From: an uncultured Bacilli bacterium
Lineage (GTDB): Bacteria; Bacillota_I; Bacilli_A; RFN20; CAG-826
NCBI GenBank assembly: GCA_905236715.1
Contig: CAJOMQ010000008.1
Coordinates: forward strand, 1 to 64,000
Reading direction: 5' to 3'
DNA length: 64,000 nt
The notes under the pieces were generated by a model, which ran no database searches, was not told the origin of the DNA, and saw only the letters and a list, made by a program, of their open reading frames with translations. Made by a program: the position numbers and the translations under genes. Position 1 is the stretch's first letter. Every line of letters starts with the position of its first letter. Shown here piece after piece: positions 44,586 to 53,495 of this stretch.

Positions 44586-46529
44586 CTAAATATTATTTCC
44601 TGTCAATGTAGCAACAACGTTTTGGCCAGCATCAGACAAAACCCACGTCACAAAGGCATTAGTAATCTTATCGCTATTGAGAGCATGATACACTCTTTCA
44701 GTACCCGAACCTAATTGGGTACCAATATTGCCAGTTTGGACCACTGTGAAGCCATTGGAAGTAAGCGAACTTGTCAAAGCGGAGGCACCGAACAAGACAA
44801 CATCAGTATCCTTGTTAATTGCTTTTGCAAAATTTGCATTATTTAAACCATCACCAATGTATTCATCGGTTACGGTATAGGATGATAATTCAGGGACACC
44901 GGCAATGTAATTTCTAAAAGCGGTAGTAAGAACGGAATAGCCAGTTGTTTCACTATCGGAAATGAATTTAGCATAATACGTGAGATATAAAACTTTCTGC
45001 GCTTCTGTTTCTTCTCCCTCGTCGGGATCTACTGAACCTCCACTATGTGTTGGGTCAAGAATTTGCATAGCGGCTTCTGTTTTGATGAAATCAACAAAGG
45101 AATTTGTTAAATCATCTTCATTTAAAGCACACATCGCTCTATCGTTTTTGCTATTAATGGTTAAATCGAGACCATCAGGACCAAAATCAACAAAATTAGT
45201 CACTTTATCAGCAAGTTTATACGTTGATAAATCAGCATCAGTACCATTAGCAATACTAGCAGTAACTGGAAGCATAATATCAATAGCAGGATTGTCGCCG
45301 ATTGCTTCAAGATATTTAGCTTTATTGAAGTAAGGTTCGGTATTATCAGCACCTTCGTAGTATTCAACTTTTGCTTCATCATATGAAATCGAGTTTTCAC
45401 TAGCATAGACTTTGTATGCATCGATTAAATCTGAAGATTGTTGGCTTGTGAGCCATCTTCCCCAAACACCAACCACGAGTTTAGATTCACTAGCTGGTTC
45501 GACTGGATATGGTTTTGGTGGTTCATAATCTGGATCTAAAATTTTTAAGGCATCTTCAGTTAAAACCCAAGTTGTAAAGGCCACTGATAAATCATCGGTA
45601 CCCCATCTACTGATATAACGGCCCGATTCGCCAAAAACCTTTGCGCCCAATAATTCGTGGAATGGTAATTCTTCAGCATCCTTAAAAGCAGAAGTATTGC
45701 CACGGAAATTACCACCTGTAGGGAAAGCTACTGTAATGGAGGTATCAGTTTTACATGCTGTACTATAGTCAAGCACACCATAATATGGGGCGCTAGAGCC
45801 TTTCCCTTCAAAATAGGTGTAATCAAGGAAATCATAAACGATCTCTTTTTCATCAGCATAGGTTTTGAAAGCATTATAGAATAATTCAAAATTCGTTTCT
45901 TCAATATATCTGCCCCAAACACCAACATTAAGTCTCACTATTTCGCCATCTTTGACTATAGCGTAAAGATTGACTTGATGATTCGCATCGGCTAATTCCA
46001 CTATTTCATCATAAGTAAGATTAGCGCCAACTCGGTAATCAACATCTTTGGCGGTAGAGCCAGTATCAACACCCCAGCCTAATAATGATTTACCTTCATC
46101 GACGGCAATAGCGGAAAGAACAACATCTTCTTGCGCTTTACTATCAGTGGTTTTGCTCGCAACTGTTTCGCCGTTCAAAATGAAGTTTACAGTATAATCA
46201 ACTTGATTGGCTTCAAATTGGGCATAAAGAGACATATCGCGTTGGACAATATCGGTTTCAAAAACCCACTTAACGCCTTCAGTGGCTTCGGTAAACCAGC
46301 CAGTAAATTCGTATCCATCACGTGTTGGATTAGTTTCTGGCCGTTCCACAACGTCATTAGCTTCCGCTTGTTTGGTAGCAAAAACTTGATCACCATTCAT
46401 AAAAGTGACTGTGTAATATGTTTTCTCGTCACCTTTAGAAGATGTGCCATCACTACTTCTACCACAGCCAACTAAGAGGAATGTGGACAACACCAGTGTG
46501 GATAATTTTAATAAATTTTTGTTTTTCAT
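44586..46529 (-). CDS. lipoprotein with InlB-like repeats and three solute-binding-like modules
   Basis: 647 residues. Lipobox LLVGC. Two beta-grasp InlB/Flg_new repeats (about 35-105, with the typical GYEFTGWFTE, and 110-200) are followed by three similar modules (about 203-335, 348-490, 505-647). Each starts with VGVWGRY, VGVWGRW or LTYYAKF and ends with a C-terminal helix pattern such as SGRYISRWGTDDLSVAFTTW. The C-terminal pattern resembles type 2 periplasmic binding proteins, but single modules are only half that size. Function unknown; surface sugar or peptide binding is a guess. It ends in TAG. Confidence 0.65.
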   Translation of the reverse strand: MKNKNLLKLSTLVLSTFLLVGCGRSSDGTSSKGDEKTYYTVTFMNGDQVFATKQAEANDVVERPETNPTRDGYEFTGWFTEATEGVKWVFETDIVQRDMSLYAQFEANQVDYTVNFILNGETVASKTTDSKAQEDVVLSAIAVDEGKSLLGWGVDTGSTAKDVDYRVGANLTYDEIVELADANHQVNLYAIVKDGEIVRLNVGVWGRYIEETNFELFYNAFKTYADEKEIVYDFLDYTYFEGKGSSAPYYGVLDYSTACKTDTSITVAFPTGGNFRGNTSAFKDAEELPFHELLGAKVFGESGRYISRWGTDDLSVAFTTWVLTEDALKILDPDYEPPKPYPVEPASESKLVVGVWGRWLTSQQSSDLIDAYKVYASENSISYDEAKVEYYEGADNTEPYFNKAKYLEAIGDNPAIDIMLPVTASIANGTDADLSTYKLADKVTNFVDFGPDGLDLTINSKNDRAMCALNEDDLTNSFVDFIKTEAAMQILDPTHSGGSVDPDEGEETEAQKVLYLTYYAKFISDSETTGYSVLTTAFRNYIAGVPELSSYTVTDEYIGDGLNNANFAKAINKDTDVVLFGASALTSSLTSNGFTVVQTGNIGTQLGSGTERVYHALNSDKITNAFVTWVLSDAGQNVVATLTGNNI

Positions 46530-46560
46530 CGTTATTTTCTCCTTTAAAAATCAAAAAATT

Positions 46561-46588
46561 ATTATATATATTAACAACAAAGTTGTTA
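46561..46588 (-). promoter_or_regulatory. promoter and palindrome of the modular lipoprotein operon
   Basis: TATAAT (minus strand, 46566-46561) follows the perfect palindrome TAACAACAAAGTTGTTA (46572-46588). This differs from the 24944 palindrome only at one position per arm and has the same AAA centre, so one regulator may bind both. Confidence 0.5.
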
Positions 46589-46592
46589 TTAC

Positions 46593-47888
46593 CTAAGATA
46601 TTTCACTGTCATCAATATCAATAGAATATTTTGCAACCGTCTCTTTAGCCACCGAGATAAGTTGTCTAGCTATTTCTTCTGAAACACCATTTCCCATTTG
46701 ACTAGCAAATGGAGCAGTTGGATCATTTTCTAAAACATAATCCGCTACTTTTTTGCCAAAGAAATCAGTTTCATCAATATTGATGTTTTTCAACATGGAA
46801 AGAACGTGCACACAAGCTGATAAATAAGCTCCATTAATTGATTGGTGTTTATTATCGGAATAATATAATGGAATATCTTTATAATCCGTATAAATTTTGG
46901 TGAAGGCAGGACCGACAAAATTAACATCGCTAACACCCGTCACTTCGTTTGCGCACTTTATATAAGAATCACGAATTAGTTTTTCTAAATCAGGAATATT
47001 CTTCTTTTGACTACTAGCGGCTTCTTCATAGGCCCAAGTACTATAGAGTCTTACTTCACAATTCCTTTGTGTTGTTTTGACATCACTAGTGAGACTGGTG
47101 ACGCCATTTTTAAAACTCGTGTAATTGCCATAGGGGGTTGTCGATTGTTCTTGAAGAACCACAAAATCATAGTCGTCATTTTCCAATAATTTATTGTAAA
47201 TTTGAATGCCAGTTTCGGAAGTGTGGCTAGAATGAGTTGCTAATGTAGTAGATCCCTTAACTACGTAGTCAACTTTAATCATTTCTCCTAAAGATTTACC
47301 CAGGCCTTCGACAAGAGCTGGTATATCGTAATAATAGGTGAACGAATTCCCAATAAAGAAAATTTTCGTTGTGGACCAAACAGTGGGCACACCATTTTTA
47401 TAATGCCAATAAATATCACTTTCATCTGGCATTTCTTCTTGATAGAAATATATCGTAGCAGAGCATCCATTGGAAATATCACTGCCGGAAAAAGAATATA
47501 ATTCTGCTTCATCCCTAAAGGCGTCGCGCCCGATAGCGGTAATTGAAGATGGAAGCATGTATCCAGTAACTGATGTTAAAGAATAGAACATGTAGTTACC
47601 AATAACGGTGATTCCTTCATTGATGTCCACTTTTGTGATTCTTTTAGAAATGGCATACCAAGGCACTTCCTTTTCTTCCGAAAATGTTTTGGTTCTTCCG
47701 TTACCAGAAACAGACAAATTAAAACCATTGTCAATTTTTGTTAATGTCGCAATCACACTACCATCACCTTTAAAAGAAACATCATATGAGTCACCAGTTT
47801 TATAGGAAGGTTTTACGCGTGAGCTTGCGCATGAAAAAGTCAATAGAGAGATTCCTATAATAGGAAACATTTTGAAAATTGCTTTCAT
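46593..47888 (-). CDS. BspA-like LRR plus SGNH-hydrolase lipoprotein
   Basis: 431 residues. A lipoprotein signal (LLTFSC) is followed by BspA-type leucine-rich repeats (ITKVDINEGITVIGNYMFYS and neighbours, about 75-135). From about 170 an SGNH/GDSL domain starts with KIFFIGNSFTYYYDIP (nucleophile Ser in GNSF), continues with DFVVLQEQST and ends with DNKHQSINGAYLSA, holding the catalytic Asp/His. It probably removes acyl groups from polysaccharides at the surface; this combination with BspA repeats is unusual. Confidence 0.75.
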   Translation of the reverse strand: MKAIFKMFPIIGISLLTFSCASSRVKPSYKTGDSYDVSFKGDGSVIATLTKIDNGFNLSVSGNGRTKTFSEEKEVPWYAISKRITKVDINEGITVIGNYMFYSLTSVTGYMLPSSITAIGRDAFRDEAELYSFSGSDISNGCSATIYFYQEEMPDESDIYWHYKNGVPTVWSTTKIFFIGNSFTYYYDIPALVEGLGKSLGEMIKVDYVVKGSTTLATHSSHTSETGIQIYNKLLENDDYDFVVLQEQSTTPYGNYTSFKNGVTSLTSDVKTTQRNCEVRLYSTWAYEEAASSQKKNIPDLEKLIRDSYIKCANEVTGVSDVNFVGPAFTKIYTDYKDIPLYYSDNKHQSINGAYLSACVHVLSMLKNINIDETDFFGKKVADYVLENDPTAPFASQMGNGVSEEIARQLISVAKETVAKYSIDIDDSEIS

Positions 47889-48013
47889 GTCAATTCTCCT
47901 TTGAAATAGCGATACTTATAATAATAATTTATCAATTAATTCCGATTAAAACAAAATATATTTATATATGTGCAATTAGAAAATATATTATTCCATAAAA
48001 TTTTTTTATGACT

Positions 48014-48019
48014 TATAAT
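48014..48019 (+). promoter_or_regulatory. -10 box of the lysR-type gene
   Basis: TATAAT ends 6 bases before the ATG at 48026, so the transcript would start at the start codon. The -35 (TTCCAT) is weak. Confidence 0.4.
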
Positions 48020-48025
48020 GTTTCC

Positions 48026-48910
48026 ATGACTTTGAACCATCTCAATTATTTCGTCACCGTTGTAAAACTTAATAGTATTACAAAAGCTGCGAAAGCCCTT
48101 TATGTCACTCAGCCAGCGATAAGTGCGGCCATAAAAGAATTAGAAAAAGAATTCAATACTTCTTTATTTGTGCGTTATAACAATCAATTAATACTTACCG
48201 ATGAAGGACATCACTTATACCGCTTAGCGGTAAATCTTCTCAATCTATCTGATAAATTAGAAGAAGATATGAAAAACTATGTCAAAAAAGCGGAAGTATT
48301 AAAGATTGGGGTTCCGCCGATGCTTGGTTCTTTTATCATCCCCACTTTGATTCAAGATTATGGAAAAGATAATAGCGAGGTCGAAGTGCAATTAACCGAA
48401 TTAGGCAGTATGGCTAATCAAAAAGCCATCTTGGATCATGAAATATCATGTGGCTTTACCGTCAAACATCAAGATAACATCAATGAATCGTTGGAATATG
48501 TCAAAGTCGCTACTACTTCTTTATTCTTCGCTATCAATAAGAATCACCCATTAGCAAAAAAGAAAGTCATCCGCTTTGAAGATATTAAAAATACTCCTCT
48601 CATTTTAATGAAGGAAGATTGCTTGCAATCATCATTAATTCAAAATGAATTTGAAAAAAGAGGACTAACACCCAATATCAAAATCAGAACTAATCAGCTA
48701 TATACCATTAAAGAATTAATCTCCACGAATAATTTAGGTGCTTTCTTATTCACGCAAGTATTCAAATACGATAACGAAGATATCATCACTATTCCATTAA
48801 AAGAACCTTTAGATTTTGACATCATCTTGGCGTGGGAAAAACATGTTCCCTTAAATGATGTCACCAAAAAATTCATTTCTTTTATAAAAAATAAAAATTT
48901 AAATATATAA
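48026..48910 (+). CDS. LysR-family transcriptional regulator
   Basis: 294 residues from the ATG at 48026; an earlier ATG at 48008 precedes the -10 box and is unlikely. Winged helix at 1-60 (NYFVTVVKLNSITKAAKALYVTQPAISAAI), then a LysR substrate-binding domain. It is divergent from the SGNH lipoprotein gene, with 119 AT-rich bases between, and probably regulates it. A weak terminator TATCCCT/AGGGATA is at 48962-48978. Ligand unknown. Confidence 0.85.
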   Translation: MTLNHLNYFVTVVKLNSITKAAKALYVTQPAISAAIKELEKEFNTSLFVRYNNQLILTDEGHHLYRLAVNLLNLSDKLEEDMKNYVKKAEVLKIGVPPMLGSFIIPTLIQDYGKDNSEVEVQLTELGSMANQKAILDHEISCGFTVKHQDNINESLEYVKVATTSLFFAINKNHPLAKKKVIRFEDIKNTPLILMKEDCLQSSLIQNEFEKRGLTPNIKIRTNQLYTIKELISTNNLGAFLFTQVFKYDNEDIITIPLKEPLDFDIILAWEKHVPLNDVTKKFISFIKNKNLNI

Positions 48911-48961
48911 AAAGATATACGCGCGTATAAATAATTAATGAAAAAAATATTTTTTAAAAAA

Positions 48962-48992
48962 GTATCCCTAAAGGGATAAAAATTTTTTTATA
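48962..48992 (+). terminator. probable terminator of the lysR-type gene
   Basis: TATCCC-TAAA-GGGATA followed by AAAATTTTTTT. Also ATACGCGCGTAT at 48917-48928 is palindromic. Confidence 0.5.
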
Positions 48993-49010
48993 ATTTTTTA
49001 CAAAAAAGTG

Positions 49011-49039
49011 TTGCAATTATTTTTTGATAAGCGCATACT
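49011..49039 (+). promoter_or_regulatory. promoter of the giant RNA
   Basis: TTGCAA (49011-49016) and CATACT (49034-49039), 17 bases apart, in an AT-rich stretch. Start expected near 49046. Confidence 0.55.
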
Positions 49040-49045
49040 TATAGA

Positions 49046-50102
49046 CAATCCACACCGAAAGGCAGTGGAAGAAACAAAAATAACGATAGTTATTTATGTT
49101 TCTAAAGACTAGATAAGACGATCGACGAAGGTAGTAAAAGTTGATTAATCGCCTTCTAGGATTAAATTTCCTAGATTAACGATCGCACTAGCAGAAATGT
49201 TCCTCGGAATATTTCAAGGGCACGATTCCTCCCTCCTAGAGATGGCGCTGAATTAGAGTTTGACAGCATAAGAACCATCCGCCCGACACGACAAAGAGGA
49301 ATATAGAAGCCAATCCCTTCTATCTACCACCATCACGCTCAGGTCAACTAAACACGTGATATAAGGAAACTATCAGTTAGCAATGGCATGATAGCCGAAT
49401 GGTTAAAAACTCAGCCTTACAAAAGTCAGCCACATACGTGACGTTGATAACGAGGCTTCTAGGATTAAATCTCCTAGTCAATGACTCCCAAGGCTTGTTA
49501 CTTCTCCGTAAGTAACTAAACGGTACCCCTCCCTCCTCGAGTGGTCGCTGAGTTAGAACTTAACAGCGTAAATCCACCACCGGACATGACAAAGAGGAAA
49601 TAATTCTCTTACTAATCCCAAGAGAAAAAATCTAATCCACACTATTCAACTTAACATGTGGTGATAGCGGAAGAACTCAGGCTATAGAAATTCCGCAAAG
49701 ACAGATCTAAAGAGTTCAAGACTAGGTAAATCAACCATTTCCAAGAAACTGATATTGGAATATTGAGAAATTAAAATCTTCTCATTAGCTGGTTGTTCTA
49801 GCAAAGAATTATGATGAAAGTCATAATTATCGGTACGATCCTCCCTGATGCTTGCATCACTGGTCTCCGCGTTGAAGTTTGGCGGAATAAATCCAGTACC
49901 GGACATGACGAAAAGGATAACAGCCTCAAAGCTAATAACTCGAGGAAGCTGGCCACCAATGTGCTAAGCAGTTCAAAACACATTGCCAACAAGAAGCACC
50001 ACCAGCCTAAAGGAACTTAACTTGGGTATCTGTCGCAGGGTGAAATTCCCTGCAACAGTGCAACGGTTACAAAAAAAATAGGACATTGGGTCCTATTTTT
50101 TT
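49046..50102 (+). ncRNA. giant structured non-coding RNA with three homologous units
   Basis: About 1.05 kb without a credible ORF, more GC-rich than the flanks, bounded by a promoter and a strong terminator. Three units (about 49110-49400, 49430-49700, 49790-50010) share the same order of stems: a variable hairpin (49194-49215; 49497-49516; 49807-49828), a closing stem ATTCCTC/GAGGAAT, CCTC/GAGG, ATCCT/AGGAT, a stem GATGG/CCATC, GTGG/CCAC, ACTGG/CCAGT, an inner GC hairpin, the shared GGACATGACAAAGAGGA-like strand, then hairpins at 49303-49323, 49604-49626, 49924-49945 and 49332-49360, 49637-49661, 49957-49985. Stem sequences differ between units but pairing is kept. This is covariation inside one molecule. 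The RNA might belong to or resemble GOLLD, ROOL or OLE; I cannot tell. Confidence 0.75.
50074..50102 (+). terminator. terminator of the giant RNA
   Basis: AAATAGGAC-CATTG-GTCCTATTT plus T-run; preceded by a CTGTCGCAGGG/CCCTGCAACAG hairpin at about 50029-50057. Confidence 0.88.
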
Positions 50103-50119
50103 ATGCTTGATAGATAATT

Positions 50120-51232
50120 TTAGAAACTAAAATCCGTTATTTGCACATTATTTCCATAAATGGTTTTGAAATCATTCTTCATGGAAATAACATGATAATT
50201 AGCTTTTTCCCAATCATTATTTAATTTATTAATACGGGCTTGAAATTCTTCGTCATTTTCTAAACGCAATGTTCCTTCATCTAAAACATTTTTTCTTGCG
50301 TGATCACGGGTATCATCATCGGCGACAAGCATAAAGGCCGCGGATTTATATGATGGATTAGATAAAGCGTAATTATGCATCGCGGCATCCCCACCACTAT
50401 TGCCAAAAGATAAAACGGGGACTTTGCCAATTTCTTGCGCGATTTGTTTCACTTTATTAGTCTTCAGATTTTTGATTAATAAATTATCAGTTCTAATTAA
50501 TGTTTCGTCAACCCCACAGGTATAATTAACTCCATCCGCACTTCCTTGTTCCGACATTTTTAATTCCACATCCATACCGATGACGCGATTAGGCGCAATG
50601 CCAAGAGATTCCACTAAGGAACGACAAATAAAACGATCAGAACCAGAAACTACATAATAGGTAAAATCATTAGCGGCGAGATAATCAAATACTTCTAACA
50701 TCGGCTTATAGAATGATTCGGCGTAAGTCATATTGATAAATCCATTCGCGGGGTTTTTCGCATAGTTTTTCACATATTGATCAAATTCCGCGATGCTCAT
50801 GCCACTATAGGCTTTGGCCGCGGCGTAAGCATGTTTCATATCAAAGCCATGACTTTCATCATAATTTGGTAAAGGTGTCCCCAAAGTCACAAAATTACGG
50901 ATATCATTCGCGGTTTCTACCACATCCGCTGGAGCGATACTTTTATAATCTTCGTCTTCTAAGACACGATATTCGAGCATATTATATTCAAAATACGTGG
51001 GATATAATTCACCGATAAAAGTGCCATCCATGTCAAACGTGGCAATACGGTCTTCAATAGGAATATAATTTGGGGATTTTTTATCAGTGACATCATTGAT
51101 ATATTCTTTTAAGGCTGTCAAAGATGAACATTCATTCCATGAGCCAAAATAGGTTTTGTTTTCTTTTTGGTTTTGACAACCCACTAGGGAAATAATCATA
51201 GGAATTAAACTAATAATGATTTTCTTGTTCAT
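50120..51232 (-). CDS. HAD-superfamily phosphatase lipoprotein
   Basis: 370 residues from the ATG at 51232, which begins the lipoprotein signal MNKKIIISLIPMIISLVGC and has an AGAGG ribosome binding site; the longer reading frame to 51283 would overlap the mntP gene. HAD motif I is IATFDMDGTF (nucleophile Asp), motif II YYVVSGSD, and motif IV SFGNSGGDAAMH. A large insert forms the cap. It is an exported phosphatase attached to the membrane, perhaps releasing phosphate from nucleotides, sugars or choline phosphate. It lies 17 bases after mntP. Confidence 0.83.
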   Translation of the reverse strand: MNKKIIISLIPMIISLVGCQNQKENKTYFGSWNECSSLTALKEYINDVTDKKSPNYIPIEDRIATFDMDGTFIGELYPTYFEYNMLEYRVLEDEDYKSIAPADVVETANDIRNFVTLGTPLPNYDESHGFDMKHAYAAAKAYSGMSIAEFDQYVKNYAKNPANGFINMTYAESFYKPMLEVFDYLAANDFTYYVVSGSDRFICRSLVESLGIAPNRVIGMDVELKMSEQGSADGVNYTCGVDETLIRTDNLLIKNLKTNKVKQIAQEIGKVPVLSFGNSGGDAAMHNYALSNPSYKSAAFMLVADDDTRDHARKNVLDEGTLRLENDEEFQARINKLNNDWEKANYHVISMKNDFKTIYGNNVQITDFSF

Positions 51233-51249
51233 ATAAAAAACCTCTTTTC

Positions 51250-51903
51250 TTATAAACCGATATAATGCGATAAAATGATCCACACGGCGAGCACTAATAA
51301 AATAGAGCCACCAATAATACCTGTGATCTCAATTTTATTTTTAAATAATTTCCGGAAGAAATTACCAAAAAAGACACCACATAAAGAAATCACAAAAGTA
51401 ATAACCATAATAATGGAGACATGTAACCAAATGGTCACATTATTACTCATGGAAATGCCTTCATTATTTACATTATGAAAAGCGACGCCTGTCGCTAAAG
51501 CATCAATCGCCGTAGCTACACCCATCAATAGCACTTCTTTAACAGAAAATAGTTTTATTTCTTTATCTTCTTGTTTTTTCTTCATTTCAATGATGGAATC
51601 CACAATCATTTTCACACCGATAAATAACAAAGAAGCAAACGCTAACCAGCAAACAATCACTGACATGATTTGTCCGGCTTGTTCGCCTCCACTAGCGCCG
51701 ACAATTTGTGATACTAATTCCACTGCCCAATATCCCGCTAAAGGAAATAAGGCTTGAAATAAACCAAAAATAAAGGCAATAAACAAACTTTTCTTTGTGT
51801 TAATATCAGAAAAAGTTAATCCTTCGGCAATAGCCACAGAAAAGGCATCTGCGCTCAGCGCAATACCAAATAATATCACTTGTAAAATAATTTCAAAAGT
51901 CAT
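51250..51903 (-). CDS. mntP: manganese efflux pump MntP family
   Basis: 217 residues with six membrane segments in two halves. It opens FGIALSADAFSVAIAEGLTF; the second half has ATAIDALATGVAFHNV, the matching DA-containing helix. These Asp-containing helices are typical of MntP/YtaF, which export manganese. It could also be a YtaF-type sporulation protein, but MntP fits better by length. Divergent from the GH16 gene at 52056. Confidence 0.85.
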   Translation of the reverse strand: MTFEIILQVILFGIALSADAFSVAIAEGLTFSDINTKKSLFIAFIFGLFQALFPLAGYWAVELVSQIVGASGGEQAGQIMSVIVCWLAFASLLFIGVKMIVDSIIEMKKKQEDKEIKLFSVKEVLLMGVATAIDALATGVAFHNVNNEGISMSNNVTIWLHVSIIMVITFVISLCGVFFGNFFRKLFKNKIEITGIIGGSILLVLAVWIILSHYIGL

Positions 51904-52055
51904 GCTTATCCCAATATTATTTCATTGTAATTTTATTTGTGGGAAAAGCAATAAAAATATATAGCACTTTAAAAAATATAAATTTTTTACCTTATATCTG
52001 AATATTTTATTTCCTTATAGGAAAAAAATTAGTAGAATGAACGCGAGGACAAAAT

Positions 52056-53495
52056 ATGAAAAACGGAAAAATTTTATTGGTTTTACCACTTTTAATTGTT
52101 GCTACCGCGTGTAATGGCAATTCTTCGCAGAATAATGATGATAGTGAAGCATTTGATGACAAGAGTGCTAATTATTATTCTTTAGTGGAAAAAAGAAATG
52201 CTTTTGATCAAGATAGCGAATTAAATTTCGTCGATGAAATAACCAATGGCTTAGATGATCGCATTTGGAACACATTAGATGGCTATTGGGAAAACGGGGG
52301 CACTACTCCACATAATGGGGTGAGAAGAAGAAATATCTTTTATACCAAAGATGAGCAAGGTAATGGCTATGTGGCTTTAAAAGCGCGTGGCAATTACAAT
52401 TTAGAAGATCCTTCTTTAGGTGGAAAACCAGAAGGTTCTTGCATTGAAACCAAAAAATCATTAGGTCCTGGTAGATATGAAATTGAAATGGCCGCTATGC
52501 CAAGAGAAGGTGGTGTCACCGCGATGTGGACATATAAATGTACAACAGGAAGCGAAGCCACGAGCCAAAATGAAATTGATATTGAAATTGGTGGCAGTGG
52601 CCAATTTACCAATTTGTGGTGCACTACTTGGACCACCAAAACCAATAAAGCCACTTATTCACCAAACGTCAGTGATATTTGTTATATGAACGATGGACGT
52701 ATTCATAAATATACCTTTGATTGGTACACCAATTATGGCACTACCGGCGAAGGGCGAATTGATTGGTTTATCGATGGCCAATTTGTCCAATCGATTAAAG
52801 GGGGAACTGTCTCCACGATTGATATGCCTGTTTGGATTGGTGTCTGGCTACCTTCTTGGGCCGGCAATGCCCATTGGGTAGAAGATTATATTTTAGTGGA
52901 TAGAGTTTCTTATACCGCCTTTGATGCTGATCAGTATTATGATGAAAACCGTGCATATACCACTTATTCACCAATGGACCCATCAAAATCAGGTATTCAA
53001 AATATCAACTTTAACGATATTACCGCCAATTTAAATAAATTAGCGAACCCCTCTTTTGAAATCGACCATGAATATGTCAGCGATGATTATTATGGCTGGA
53101 ATAATTTTGGTAATGGTTATGAAGGTACATTAACATTTGTCAATGATGCCACCCTCGGCAATAAGGCGGCTAAATTATCAGCGGGAAGTGGCGATAATAA
53201 AGATGCTTATTTTTATCAAAGAATATCTTGCTCTTATGAAGGTTTCAAATACCGCCTTTCTATTGATGCCAAAACATTGAATAGTAGCGACAAAGCGGAA
53301 ATTATTATTTGGCAAAAAGATTCCGCAGCCGTAAAAACCATCAAAAGAGAAAACATCACTATTGATGCCACAACCTATAAAACCTTTACAAAAGATATCG
53401 AAATGGTAGCTAATGCCGCGACGTTAGATATTTTCTTGCATGTTGAAGAAGGTTCGGCATTATTTGATAATGCGAAATTATTGAAAGTCTATTAA
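52056..53495 (+). CDS. GH16 glucanase lipoprotein with C-terminal CBM-like domain
   Basis: 479 residues. Lipobox IVATAC. The GH16 catalytic motif is NEIDIEIGG (Glu173, Asp175, Glu177), the ExDxE form of lichenase/agarase-type members, not the ExDxxE form of its neighbours. A CBM4/16-like jelly-roll of about 150 residues (NPSFEID to FDNAKLLKV) closes the chain. It would cut beta-glucan or a related galactan at the cell surface. AGGA ribosome binding site. It ends overlapping the stop of the convergent membrane gene by 4 bases. Confidence 0.87.
   Translation: MKNGKILLVLPLLIVATACNGNSSQNNDDSEAFDDKSANYYSLVEKRNAFDQDSELNFVDEITNGLDDRIWNTLDGYWENGGTTPHNGVRRRNIFYTKDEQGNGYVALKARGNYNLEDPSLGGKPEGSCIETKKSLGPGRYEIEMAAMPREGGVTAMWTYKCTTGSEATSQNEIDIEIGGSGQFTNLWCTTWTTKTNKATYSPNVSDICYMNDGRIHKYTFDWYTNYGTTGEGRIDWFIDGQFVQSIKGGTVSTIDMPVWIGVWLPSWAGNAHWVEDYILVDRVSYTAFDADQYYDENRAYTTYSPMDPSKSGIQNINFNDITANLNKLANPSFEIDHEYVSDDYYGWNNFGNGYEGTLTFVNDATLGNKAAKLSAGSGDNKDAYFYQRISCSYEGFKYRLSIDAKTLNSSDKAEIIIWQKDSAAVKTIKRENITIDATTYKTFTKDIEMVANAATLDIFLHVEEGSALFDNAKLLKVY

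Noticed and set aside
49384..49432. tRNA-like sequence GGCATGATAGCCGAATGGTTAAAAACTC
   Set aside because: Resembles the start of a tRNA-Leu or -Ser, but no anticodon arm, T-loop or acceptor partner follows.
49682..50020. Three short ORFs in the giant RNA region
   Set aside because: No ribosome binding sites, on both strands over the same bases, and they run through paired stems.
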